Shown one piece after another: positions 27,701-35,385 of a DNA stretch of 64,000 nt. The stretch spans positions 124,001 through 188,000 of the forward strand of contig PDLQ01000006.1 of NCBI GenBank assembly GCA_002591745.1, written 5' to 3'. The DNA is from Lewinellaceae bacterium SD302 (GTDB taxonomy: Bacteria; Bacteroidota; Bacteroidia; Chitinophagales; Saprospiraceae). A model generated the notes under the pieces. It was given only the letters and a program-made list of their open reading frames with translations. It made no database searches and had not been told where the DNA came from. Position 1 is the stretch's first letter, and the number at the start of each line of letters is the position of its first letter. Position numbers and translations under genes: made by a program.

Positions 27701-29302
27701 TCGCCAGGGGAAGGGCGCGATGCCTCCGAATACGATCTCTACTTCTGATATTGAATTGCCCTTGCCCAGGGCATAGCGAGTCGTACAGTTTACGATAGAG
27801 TGAGAATTTACTTGCCGGAGCGCAACTTTCTGTGCCAGTGCGATCTCGTTTTTCGCCGAGGCCGGGAAGTGATAGGTTAGCAATAAGATATCGTGCACCA
27901 GCTCGGGTTGATCCAGAATACCGGCTACCAATTCCTCGACCGTGGCTTCGTAGCGATCGCCGGTAGAAATGATCAGGTACTCGATTTTACACCGGGTAGC
28001 GGTGAGGGCAGTCAAAAGATCCGAAGGGAAGGGTTCTCCGGCGTGAATATGCTTTAAGGTCAGCATGGTGTTTCCGCCAATGGAGCCGGCGTTGCGTACG
28101 ATCATTCCGGCCGTCCGCCGGGCCATGAAATTCAGTGCCGCGTGGTTGGAAGACTCTGCTACTTTGTTAGTCACAAAATAATCGAGCAATTCGGAATAGG
28201 TAGTCAGGCTTCCGGCTCGTATTCCTTCTTTATCCTTATTGATCCCCCTTAATTCCCAGAGTAACTTCAGGTCTACGTGTACGGTAGCTGCCGATACTTC
28301 ATCCGCATAGACGCCAAACGATGTATTGCCAAAAAGTGGACGAATATTTTCGCCGGCGTGATAAGCAAAAATTTCCTGTAACTCTTCTATGGACAGGGGA
28401 GTGTACCAGTTTTTACCGTTTCTTTCTACACGGGTGGGGGTAGGCAAAGATTGAGCTTCCGCGGGGAAGGGGATGTTGACTTTGGTATTGACGAGTACTT
28501 GCTCACACTTGTCTTCCGTCTCACAGATCATTCGATTATCAATATCCTTTTCGGTGAGGTCGGACGCAAAGGTCTTCATTCCCGTCAAAATGCTGCGATA
28601 GCCAGTGCAGCGACAGATATTCCCATCAAAAATGTCCTCGATCTCTTGCTTGGTCGGCGACGGATTGGCGGCCAGAAAGGCACTCATGTTCATCACGAAT
28701 CCCGTGGTACAATAGCCGCATTGAGTACCATTATTGATGGCCAGACGGTGAGCCACCGGATTCATCCCATCGTGTTTATCCGGCTGGGTTTGTCCGGGAA
28801 GCCGGTCATTTTTCACTTCGGTACGGTGGGCCCGATCTTTCGTATGCAACCGCTGAAGCGATTTTAGCTGACTAACTGCTTTTTCCACTTTATTCGCCCG
28901 AAATGCCTGGAGTTCCTTGCGGGTTTTTAACCATTCCGGTGATGGCTCGAGTTCCGTAAGTTTGGCTCCTCCCCGGGAGAAAGTTGGGTTGAACTTGGCG
29001 TACTGCTGGCTCGTGCTACCTACGGCTCCGGTTCCTTCAATGGTTGTAATCGATAGTCCACCCAGGCTGCACACCGGCCGTAGACAAGAATTGATGGACC
29101 GGTGAGTAGCTTCCTCGTTTTCCTCGTCCCAATCGGACAGGATAACCGTACAGGCGCCACAGCCCCCCTGGCCGCATCCTTTCTTAGCTCCGGTAAGCCC
29201 GACTTCGGGATCGCGCAGATAATCTATCAGTAATAACTCAGGATCCGGGTTCTGAATAGTTACTGGCTGGCCATTCAGGAAAAAGCTTATTTGGTTATCC
29301 AT
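24728..29302 (-). CDS. Single-chain xanthine dehydrogenase/aldehyde oxidase-like molybdenum enzyme
   Basis: A 1524-residue protein joining all three modules of the xanthine dehydrogenase family. Two [2Fe-2S] sites: Cys43, 48, 51 and 73, then Cys195, 198, 230 and 232. An FAD domain spans about 290-560. The molybdopterin domain runs from about 690 to the end (QLGGGYGGKTEQTRFV; catalytic Glu in VGEPPLVLATSVFFAI). Such one-chain forms are usual in eukaryotes, while bacteria often split them. Between the Fe-S domains lies an extra stretch of about 85 mostly basic residues (94-179) not usual in the family. It oxidises purines or aldehydes in relatives; the substrate is unknown here. Last gene of an operon with the phosphoesterase (12-bp gap) and the heme lipoprotein. 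Repeat copy at 28157-28166. Confidence 0.9.
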   Translation of the reverse strand: MDNQISFFLNGQPVTIQNPDPELLLIDYLRDPEVGLTGAKKGCGQGGCGACTVILSDWDEENEEATHRSINSCLRPVCSLGGLSITTIEGTGAVGSTSQQYAKFNPTFSRGGAKLTELEPSPEWLKTRKELQAFRANKVEKAVSQLKSLQRLHTKDRAHRTEVKNDRLPGQTQPDKHDGMNPVAHRLAINNGTQCGYCTTGFVMNMSAFLAANPSPTKQEIEDIFDGNICRCTGYRSILTGMKTFASDLTEKDIDNRMICETEDKCEQVLVNTKVNIPFPAEAQSLPTPTRVERNGKNWYTPLSIEELQEIFAYHAGENIRPLFGNTSFGVYADEVSAATVHVDLKLLWELRGINKDKEGIRAGSLTTYSELLDYFVTNKVAESSNHAALNFMARRTAGMIVRNAGSIGGNTMLTLKHIHAGEPFPSDLLTALTATRCKIEYLIISTGDRYEATVEELVAGILDQPELVHDILLLTYHFPASAKNEIALAQKVALRQVNSHSIVNCTTRYALGKGNSISEVEIVFGGIAPFPWRASMTEKLLKGQQLSMDLVAQALRTLSNEVTREQERWSERLAGLPSEGLENGYRLTLAKSFLYKSIVNALEKVQPKAISAEIKSSGQVKWGNWGVTSGQQFFEDQKWRAPVARPIIKLMAFHQAMGQVHYTHEIELPPLGKNAAFIQSRRALANFHFIVPGRKSKVNSDRLRLHLAQEFAGFYELITSEDIPKGGVNYQGMGGDQPLFAVDRVNYAGQVIAMVIADSEQEAIRIAEYASDNCVGYDTVKLPKGKGGKKAWGKEWTEPILSIDKAIERKSIFPDAPKSAAFVSHIWKITRPGSDLSWSDQARDVLDKKSKKETKQIDQRNVIRVTNNQVAGGQIHFYMETQSCVAYPEDGDRMIVHPSSQSPNAMHQTAAMAIGSEHNKIDVAIRQLGGGYGGKTEQTRFVIGPTAVAAKVLNIPIRLAMKREHDSEMIGKRHAYYGNYQVAVDPGKFNETDRGLIRGLDIQLYGDGGAFYDCSFVVSNCIQLRLDNAYNIKNFNTQLDVCRTNTAPNTAMRAFGDVQGKLILENAIDDAAYAVDMDPYELRKRNMYYRGDVTPFGQALSYCYMRDVWDYCLEKSNYSKKVDDVAEFNKANKWTKRGVYMLPVKYGSGYNLKMIEQATAMVSIYSGDGSVVINQGAIDMGQGAHTQIEQIAAYVLNVPMEMIQVLTARTSSIPNPTSTGGSTGTAYHGEAVKQACEVMRARLLEFGQSLLRDNGQEWCVKQGINYWDFPNGWAAEVELTPDHPTLIWQHLITLAYQYRIELVSTFNAKITGGSTPVPVMTFKQADEQPQIPFIENTDPKVVTGSVDSFNGFTFSAACAMVEVDVLTGETKILSADLVYDMGYSLNPAIDIGQVEGAFMQGVGYVMTEKLVFEPDGEEKGRLNTVNTWRYKPPAITTIPLELNTYLYPRSRSSEVPVNPNGILSAKEVGEPPLVLATSVFFAIKAAVRASRLERKLNGLFKMDAPATVQEVSKALEVRARDFK

Positions 29303-29314
29303 GAAAAACGGGCG

Positions 29315-30901
29315 TTAGGCTTTATGAAGAGTAGGGGAGGATTTGCTTTTAGTTTTGGATTTGCCGGAAGACTTCTTTTGTCGGAAAGTAGCGTTATAGC
29401 CCTCCTGGACGAAAGTGAGCAGATTTTCGTCGGCTGGCTTTTTCTTGCCGGTGACTGCTTCAGTCAGTTTAAGCATCAGCCTATGGAGATCGCTTTCGTG
29501 ATCTTCATCAATCTCGGTATCCCAACTTGGGGCCTGAATAGCCGGTAAGTCGGTACGGGGATCATCCAGGGTAAGCAGGCCAGACAGATCGGGAGCTGCT
29601 TTATCCCGCTCGGTCAGGTGTCCTTCCAGAGAGAAGCAAGTTTGTATAGTCTTGATGATGGATGTATGATCATAGGGCACGTATCCACTGGGACGAGCCA
29701 CCATACCCGCCGGAATGTAGGGATTGGTCACTACGCAGGGAACTCTGACGCCGAACCGATTGAAGGTGAAACCATCCTGCCCCACTTGACCGGGAACCGG
29801 TACGGTGGCCTTGGGTGGTGGTACGTGGTCGAAACATCCACCGTGCTCATCGTAAGTGATCACGAAAAGCGTCTCGTTTACCTTTGGGGAATTTCGGATG
29901 GCATTGTATAAGTCAGCCATAAATTGCTCTCCCGGGCGGATGTCTGCCGGCGGATGCTGGTCGTTTTGTCCAGGACCACCGTAAGTAGGCTCGATGAAAG
30001 TGTAGCTGGCCAGATTGCCGGTTTTGCAGCGGTCCTTAAAGTCAGCAATCGTACCGAAGTTATTGTCGAATTTCTGATCGTGCAATTGGGCCATGCACAG
30101 GCGGGTCAGTGAGAAATGATGACCGGGGAAAGCACCCGCGGCATCCGCTTTCCCTTTACGACCACTGGGCATTACATTATCACCGCAGATCATCCAGCTA
30201 AGGTCACTGCGGCCATCTTTATCGATGGCGTCCTGAATCTGATTGAAAACAGTTCGGGCATTGGTGGTAATGTCCGGACGGTTATTTACGTGGCCATCCG
30301 AGGTAGCGGCGTGTACGAAAGAACGATTCGGCAAGGTTTGACTCGGAATACTGGCGTGGTAATGGTCACATACCGCGAAGCCCTGGGCCAAGCCACTCAA
30401 TACCGGCGTTTGCTCCGGCGTGAAGCATTTCATAATCGCCCGTGGATTGGTAGGGTCGTCACCGAACGAATAGGCTCCATAAAGCATCGCCTTCTGGTAA
30501 TTGTTCACGAAACCCATCATCGTTGGCTCGGGTGGATATGCTGCGGCAACTTCGTAATTGGAAAAAAGCTGATCGTTGGTATCCTTGAATCCTTCACCCG
30601 GGTCAGGGTCGGGTAGGCAAAAGTTGACCGGATTCGGAATGATGCGACCGTATTTCTTTTTGGTCATACCGTTCTTTTCAATCCTTACTTTCTCCTGAAA
30701 AGGGATACCGTCTGCATCAATGTTATCCAGCGGGTTCCAGATATTCCAGTTCAGGCCTTCAAATTCCTGGCCATTGGGTACGCCATCTTCGTATAACCAA
30801 CCGAGGAGGTTGTCGAAGGAACGATTCTCCAGCATGACGACCACGATATGATCAATCTTATCCTGAAGTTTTTTGGTTTGTGGTTTTAGATACTGACTCA
30901 T
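29315..30901 (-). CDS. Phosphoesterase family protein (phospholipase C / AcpA-like)
   Basis: A 528-residue alkaline-phosphatase-fold protein of the bacterial phospholipase C/acid phosphatase group. The N-terminal motif IVVVMLENRSFDNLLGW holds the metal-binding Glu-Asn and is diagnostic. Other landmarks are ASIPSQTLPNRSFVHAATSDGH, FVITYDEHGGCFDHVPPP and VPYDHTSIIKTIQ. It starts without a recognisable signal peptide, so location is uncertain. The C-terminus is Lys/Ser-rich. The start codon overlaps the stop of the upstream heme lipoprotein (TAATG), and the xanthine dehydrogenase-like gene follows after 12 bp, indicating coupled expression. Substrate is not predictable. Confidence 0.88.
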   Translation of the reverse strand: MSQYLKPQTKKLQDKIDHIVVVMLENRSFDNLLGWLYEDGVPNGQEFEGLNWNIWNPLDNIDADGIPFQEKVRIEKNGMTKKKYGRIIPNPVNFCLPDPDPGEGFKDTNDQLFSNYEVAAAYPPEPTMMGFVNNYQKAMLYGAYSFGDDPTNPRAIMKCFTPEQTPVLSGLAQGFAVCDHYHASIPSQTLPNRSFVHAATSDGHVNNRPDITTNARTVFNQIQDAIDKDGRSDLSWMICGDNVMPSGRKGKADAAGAFPGHHFSLTRLCMAQLHDQKFDNNFGTIADFKDRCKTGNLASYTFIEPTYGGPGQNDQHPPADIRPGEQFMADLYNAIRNSPKVNETLFVITYDEHGGCFDHVPPPKATVPVPGQVGQDGFTFNRFGVRVPCVVTNPYIPAGMVARPSGYVPYDHTSIIKTIQTCFSLEGHLTERDKAAPDLSGLLTLDDPRTDLPAIQAPSWDTEIDEDHESDLHRLMLKLTEAVTGKKKPADENLLTFVQEGYNATFRQKKSSGKSKTKSKSSPTLHKA

Positions 30902-32385
30902 TACTTCTTCAGGTTATGAGCCTCTAAATGTGCGTCCGCCCCGCGGTGAGCAACCTCCGGGTGATTGTCATCATCCGGAGTAGATCCGGATTTTTGGTAG
31001 TCGGCATAGGTCTTACCGTCCTCGTTTACCTTCCAGTCGTAGTAATAACCCAGGGCCAGTGAAACCTGGAGGGAAAAGTCACAGGAGATTGCATCTACGT
31101 CGTAAGGCGTACCACACTTGATATTCGTGTAATATTTTTTCCATTCGGGAGCATCTACATTGGTGAGTTTAGTAATGCTTCCCTGGGCGTTGCGATCGCC
31201 GATAAAGGCTTCCTTGGGCACCAGTGCTGCGGTACTCTGCGGGAAGCCGGCGGTAGCGTGGCAGGACATACAGGATGCCGTATTCAGGTCTACCGGCCCA
31301 TCTAAACGACCGCCCCAACCAAGATGCTGTGGAGGCAGTTCGTCAGCATTGGCGTTGATCTTGGTTTCCTTTAATTCCGGATTGATCCAGGTTTCCAGTG
31401 GCGGGTAAGCCGTAATCTTGTTAGTGGTGACGTCCGGATCGTTGCCGTATTGAATACCTACGGGAACCAGGTTCTTTACGCGCTCAACACCGGTCTTTCC
31501 GTCATTCAGTTTACCATTGTAGCAGAAGGTGCCGAAGACCCAGCCGGTGCCGAATGCATCCGCACGGGGATCACGAACCATGAAATCCATCTGGATGAGT
31601 TGCATATTCTTTACGACCCGGTTATCGCTGTCCCATACATCGGTCACGTAGCCTTTGATCGTATAGGGGTTGGTCAGGTAATCCACTTCGGTTTCATCGG
31701 CATCGGTATAAAGCAGTTTAAAGATCACCGTACCGACCGGAAACCCGCCGCCGCCGCCCGCGAGTGCGGATGTTGCCTGAGGATTGGGATTGCGCGGGTC
31801 GCCCCACATCTCGTGGAGGGTATAACCGGCAAACTCATTGTAATAGCCCAGTGCATAAGTCTGGTGACTGCCTTTTTGGGCGGGTGTAAGTTGATAGGGG
31901 CTAATCTGAGCTTCTTTCGCTAACCCACTGAAACCTTCCGTACCCTGTGGCCCCCAGTGCATGAAGGGCATGTGATACCAGTTACGTTCCTGGTTTTTAT
32001 TGGCATCAAATCCGGCGGCCATCATACCTTCGAAACAGTAGTCGCGAACGGCATCGATGTACTCACGCCAGTGAGCGTCGTCGGTGAAGTCGATATCAAA
32101 AAAATCTGGAATCTGGTCATCGCCCGGCTTTTGAGCAGGGTAGTCCTGACTCAGTTTGAATACTTCCGCGTCAGGGTAATCTTTGGCAAGATCTTCGGCG
32201 GAAATCATGTAGCCAAAGTCGGGATACTTGTCCGGCTCAGGAAAATAGTTGTGCTGATCATCGGTTTCTGTTTCCGTCAACTCCGTCTCTGTGACGTCAA
32301 CATTCGGGTCTGAAGTTTGATCACAATTACTCATCACTATGATCAACAGAAAGATCATAGTGGCTACAAGCCAGGACTTTTTCAT
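30901..32385 (-). CDS. Lipoprotein with a single heme-c motif
   Basis: A 494-residue exported protein. The lipoprotein signal MKKSWLVATMIFLLIIVMSN is followed by Cys21. An acidic Thr/Glu linker comes next, then a long domain I do not recognise (AlGYYNEFAGYTLHEMWG, GGGGGFPVGTVIFKLLY). One heme-c attachment site, SCMSCHATAGFP (about residue 380), is seen. It resembles single-heme proteins annotated as cytochrome P460-like or unknown in Bacteroidota; I do not assign a family. Being first in the operon with a molybdenum hydroxylase and a phosphoesterase, it could pass electrons, but the other two lack clear export signals. Confidence 0.75.
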   Translation of the reverse strand: MKKSWLVATMIFLLIIVMSNCDQTSDPNVDVTETELTETETDDQHNYFPEPDKYPDFGYMISAEDLAKDYPDAEVFKLSQDYPAQKPGDDQIPDFFDIDFTDDAHWREYIDAVRDYCFEGMMAAGFDANKNQERNWYHMPFMHWGPQGTEGFSGLAKEAQISPYQLTPAQKGSHQTYALGYYNEFAGYTLHEMWGDPRNPNPQATSALAGGGGGFPVGTVIFKLLYTDADETEVDYLTNPYTIKGYVTDVWDSDNRVVKNMQLIQMDFMVRDPRADAFGTGWVFGTFCYNGKLNDGKTGVERVKNLVPVGIQYGNDPDVTTNKITAYPPLETWINPELKETKINANADELPPQHLGWGGRLDGPVDLNTASCMSCHATAGFPQSTAALVPKEAFIGDRNAQGSITKLTNVDAPEWKKYYTNIKCGTPYDVDAISCDFSLQVSLALGYYYDWKVNEDGKTYADYQKSGSTPDDDNHPEVAHRGADAHLEAHNLKK

Positions 32386-32470
32386 CTCTATGGGTAGTTA
32401 AAAAGAGGTGTTATAGAAGTCCCTAAATATATCCAGATTACTGCTTAAATTTTCACATATGTATAAAAAA

Positions 32471-32504
32471 CAGGTAGATATACTTGGTTGGCAGGTAGTT
32501 ATAC
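32471..32504 (-). promoter_or_regulatory. Tandem direct repeats upstream of the three-gene operon
   Basis: CAGGTAGATATAC (32471-32483) recurs as CAGGTAGTTATAC (32492-32504), centre-to-centre 21 bp or two helical turns. They lie 86-119 bp upstream of the heme-lipoprotein start, where an activator would bind. The second copy also begins an imperfect AGGTA/TACCT hairpin. No TAnnTTTG element was found in this spacer, so a specialised sigma factor or activator is possible. Confidence 0.4.
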
Positions 32505-32605
32505 CTACTCGAGTAAATCACGTCATTATTCGGCTGGAGCAGGCTTAGCCTGATTGCTTTAGTAGTACGATACAGCAATTAATAATAATAGAGCTTAGTC
32601 CGACC

Positions 32606-33871
32606 TTAGCGGACTACCTCAAAAGTGATTGTCTTACCGTACTCCGAACGCAGTGAATAAACACCTATGGGTAAATTTGCAGGTAATTCAATTCGTTGAG
32701 CTTCGGTTCCCAATATCATTCCGCTACTTACTTTCCGGCCAGCCGCATCGGTGATTGAATAATTACCCGCAGAAAACCCACTGATAAAAACATGGTTAGT
32801 AGCGGGATTCGGAAATAGGGTAGGGGGTTCTGACAACCCATTTCGTTCCAGCGCAACGATGGGTGAATAGGAGATCGCCCCATCCAGATCTACCTGGCGT
32901 AAGCGATATAGTAGTGGGTCGGCAGGACCAGGCTGGTTATCCAGAAAGTCGTAATCGCTGATATTCATGCTATTGCCGGCTGCGGCCACGGTACCAATCT
33001 GGTCCCAATTTCCCCGCTGATTCTGGCGTTCGACCCCGAAATAATCACTGCCGCTTTCGGTGGCCGTACGCCAGTCGAGTTGCACCGCGTCCGTTCCACG
33101 CCAGCGACCGGTGAACACAAGCCATTCAACGGGGAGAATATTCGGGTCGAAGATCAGATCCGCGTAATTCTGCTCTACGTCAAAAGACCAACCCGGGCCG
33201 GGCACGACCTCGGCAAAGCCAGACTGGTCAAAACTAAGGTCCAAATCAATTAGTCGATAAGTCTGTTCCGTCACCGGCTCGTAGCCGTTATAGAGCTGTC
33301 CTTCAATGGAGCCATTGACATTAATGGGGGAATTTTCGGAATACATCTGCCCGTAGTCGCCGGTGGCGGCATTGCCGGCGAGGAGAAAGATGACTTCGCC
33401 ATTCCAGTTTACTTCTGTGGCTTCGACGTATCCTCGGGTGGTGAATTTTCCCCCATCCTGAATGATGAAATCATCAAAGGAGTATAACTGATTATTCAGC
33501 CCGCTCATCGTTAGCATACCTCCGTTTTGAATGATCGTGAGGTCGCTGGCAATAAAAGCGTTGCTACCCGTTACATTTAGTACACCGTCATTATTGATTC
33601 CCAACCCATCTTCTACCTGAACATCGCCGTTGTTTCCGCTTATGATCAACTGCCCGTTGGTACCCATGGACAGATTCACTGCGTCCAATCTTGTGTTGTC
33701 ACCAGTCATTTGTACGGTAGCACCGTTAAAGATTATTACCGCCGCAGCATCTAACCGTGCACCTTCGGCCAGAGTTACCGACTGACCATTGCCAGTGACC
33801 GTGAGTTGAGCGAATAGGGGAGAGGCAACACAAAAGGAGCAAGTGAATAAAAGTAAAGTCAGGGCTTTCAT
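32606..33871 (-). CDS. T9SS-sorted surface protein of unknown function
   Basis: A 421-residue secreted protein with a signal peptide (ending FAQ, about residue 22). Residues 25-200 consist of short strand repeats rich in Asn/Gly ('GNGQSVTLAEG', 'NGGMLTMSG'), suggesting a right-handed beta-helix or similar. A middle region carries VEWLVFTGRWRGTDAVQLDWRTATESGSDYFGVERQ, a phrase common in Bacteroidota secreted proteins. The C-terminal T9SS type A sorting domain begins at TLFPNPATN and ends FEVVR. No enzyme motif is seen; adhesion or matrix function is possible. The palindrome CAGGCTTAGCCTG at 32540-32552 lies beyond its 3' end. Confidence 0.85.
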   Translation of the reverse strand: MKALTLLLFTCSFCVASPLFAQLTVTGNGQSVTLAEGARLDAAAVIIFNGATVQMTGDNTRLDAVNLSMGTNGQLIISGNNGDVQVEDGLGINNDGVLNVTGSNAFIASDLTIIQNGGMLTMSGLNNQLYSFDDFIIQDGGKFTTRGYVEATEVNWNGEVIFLLAGNAATGDYGQMYSENSPINVNGSIEGQLYNGYEPVTEQTYRLIDLDLSFDQSGFAEVVPGPGWSFDVEQNYADLIFDPNILPVEWLVFTGRWRGTDAVQLDWRTATESGSDYFGVERQNQRGNWDQIGTVAAAGNSMNISDYDFLDNQPGPADPLLYRLRQVDLDGAISYSPIVALERNGLSEPPTLFPNPATNHVFISGFSAGNYSITDAAGRKVSSGMILGTEAQRIELPANLPIGVYSLRSEYGKTITFEVVR

Positions 33872-33922
33872 AAGTAGTTTGTTTGTGAAGTGATCAAAAC
33901 GATATGGAACTTGGATATTAAA

Positions 33923-34639
33923 TTAGTACCCATAAAATTCTTCTAAACTTCCCTGGTTGATGTAAAAGCCATGGAGCACAATTCTAACGTTTGTCTGAGA
34001 ATTATTCGAATTATAAAATACTACCTGATCTTCGGCCCGGACGATCAGCAAAGGGGCACGGCCGGCTACTAATTCCTGGCTGCCGGTACTGGTGTTCCCT
34101 GAGATGTAAATCCGTGGATTTCTGATCGTTAATACATCAAATCCATTAGTATTTCCTCCAGCGATACCGACGTAAAAGAATTCATCAGGCTGGGCGTCAC
34201 GTCCGGTTACTGTGATGTGGTCGACCACGAAGATCTTGCCCTCAGGAACCGGCACATTGGTAAAAGTGCCAGTTTCGGGATTAATCACTTCCACATCGGC
34301 CGTCCAGTTAGCGGTTACATCAGATCCGGCAGCGGGCGGTAAGTTGAAAGCGTATACTACGATTTCCTCTACGTCCTCCGGGATCGAGTTCTCATTGAAT
34401 GCCTGCCATTGCCCGCCGGCGTAGCCTTCAAAAGCCTCGCTGGAAGCATCGTAGCGGATAGTGCCGTCGGTAGGAGGGGTAGCGTCATCGCTCAGTTTGA
34501 CTTTTCCATTCACGTCCAGGGACTGTTCCGGGTCGGGATTGTTTATGCCGACCTGGGCATTGAGGACGGCCAGAGAAAAAAGGGCTATGAATAGAGGTAG
34601 TACTCGTTGCATAAATGGACTGTTTATCCATTTATGCAA
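33923..34639 (-). CDS. Secreted protein with phage tail-fibre-like N-terminal region
   Basis: A 238-residue exported protein. After the signal peptide (ending NAQ) it has VGINNPDPEQSLDVNGKVKL and GTIRYDASSEAFEGYAGGQW, a pattern common to Bacteroidota structural or tail-fibre-like surface proteins. The rest is strand-rich without known motifs and no T9SS tail is evident. Two in-frame ATGs are possible: 34639 (MHKWINSPF...) and 34612 (MQRVLPLF...), the second giving a cleaner signal peptide. Both sit in the arms of a perfect hairpin at 34605-34641, which could control translation. Confidence 0.75.
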   Translation of the reverse strand: MHKWINSPFMQRVLPLFIALFSLAVLNAQVGINNPDPEQSLDVNGKVKLSDDATPPTDGTIRYDASSEAFEGYAGGQWQAFNENSIPEDVEEIVVYAFNLPPAAGSDVTANWTADVEVINPETGTFTNVPVPEGKIFVVDHITVTGRDAQPDEFFYVGIAGGNTNGFDVLTIRNPRIYISGNTSTGSQELVAGRAPLLIVRAEDQVVFYNSNNSQTNVRIVLHGFYINQGSLEEFYGY

Positions 34640-34641
34640 CG
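34605..34641 (-). promoter_or_regulatory. Perfect 15-bp hairpin covering both candidate start codons
   Basis: CGTTGCATAAATGGA (34605-34619) and TCCATTTATGCAACG (34627-34641) are exact reverse complements with a 7-nt loop. In the mRNA the two ATG codons at 34639 and 34612 fall in opposite arms, so folding would hide both. Control of translation is inference. Confidence 0.6.
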
Positions 34642-34700
34642 ACAGAAGAGGATGTTACACTGATACATCGTTATTCTGTAATATTTATTTGCCTCTACTA

Positions 34701-34762
34701 TACACCTTGCTACTTTGCTAGCAATAATGAAATAATTTGGACTAACAAAGTAGCAAGGTGTA
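34701..34762. terminator. Hairpin made of two TGCTACTTTG repeats
   Basis: A 21-bp left arm (34701-34721) pairs with the right arm (34742-34762) with a single mismatch; each contains a TGCTACTTTG core. It lies 28 bp beyond the stop of the lipoprotein gene at 34791 and upstream of the gene starting at 34639, so it probably ends the lipoprotein transcript. Confidence 0.65.
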
Positions 34763-34790
34763 GTAAAAGCTTTTGCCTACGGGCGGAAGG

Positions 34791-35384
34791 TCATTCAGGT
34801 CTTGAATATTCGATCAACTCCTCTACGTATAGAAACTCACCTTGAGATTGAGTGAGTTTTATAAAATTTTTCACGGCAGGAGCATAAAGCCAAACTTCCT
34901 CTTCGTTTGCATTGTACCCTCTGGAATTAGTTGCTTTACCAGTGTACTTAATCGTATAGGCCATAAACGTACCTGCTGCTACTTTTTCTTTTTGATAGGA
35001 TACTATCTCGGCATTTTGACTTTGACTTCCGGTGGTACCATCCTGACTTGTCCAGTTGTTTTCGTATTTCCATTTTTTGCCTACTTGCAAGGGCCAGGCG
35101 TATTTAGGTGTTTTGCTTACGTCTTTCTTTACAATATCAGTAACGGGGACGGTGTCTTTCCCGATAGTCATACCTAAAACTCCATCAGTAATGACTATTT
35201 CCCTTTTGTCCACTCCATCAGAGCGGACTTCCCCTTCCGTCGTTACCCCTTTGTATTTCCAGATCCACTTTTCACCAGCCTGGTAATCAGCTAAAGTGGG
35301 TTGATGGGCAACATGAGGTTTTTCCGGACTACTACAAGCAGTCAATAATGCAAACATTGAAAATACCACTAGTCGAAATTTCAT
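34791..35384 (-). CDS. Lipoprotein of unknown function
   Basis: A 197-residue protein with the lipoprotein signal MKFRLVVFSMFALLTAC and Cys17. The mature part contains a Trp/Tyr-rich beta structure (EKWIWKYKGVT, WPLQVGKKWKYENNWTSQDG, EEVWLYAPAVKNFIKL). This pattern of a quantified 'linear' lipid-binding or YbgF-like sandwich is not assignable to a named family. It begins 1 bp after the oxidoreductase gene ends, so the two share an operon, and ends before a repeat-derived hairpin. Confidence 0.75.
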   Translation of the reverse strand: MKFRLVVFSMFALLTACSSPEKPHVAHQPTLADYQAGEKWIWKYKGVTTEGEVRSDGVDKREIVITDGVLGMTIGKDTVPVTDIVKKDVSKTPKYAWPLQVGKKWKYENNWTSQDGTTGSQSQNAEIVSYQKEKVAAGTFMAYTIKYTGKATNSRGYNANEEEVWLYAPAVKNFIKLTQSQGEFLYVEELIEYSRPE

Positions 35385-35385
35385 T

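Noticed and set aside
30116-30616. 166-codon plus-strand frame opposite the phosphoesterase gene
   Set aside because: It is fully within a well-supported gene on the other strand and has no domain; the same applies to 31450-31923, 28451-28867 and 26519-26956.
33923-34639. Phage tail-fibre gene
   Set aside because: The N-terminal pattern is common in secreted Bacteroidota proteins and no phage genes are nearby.
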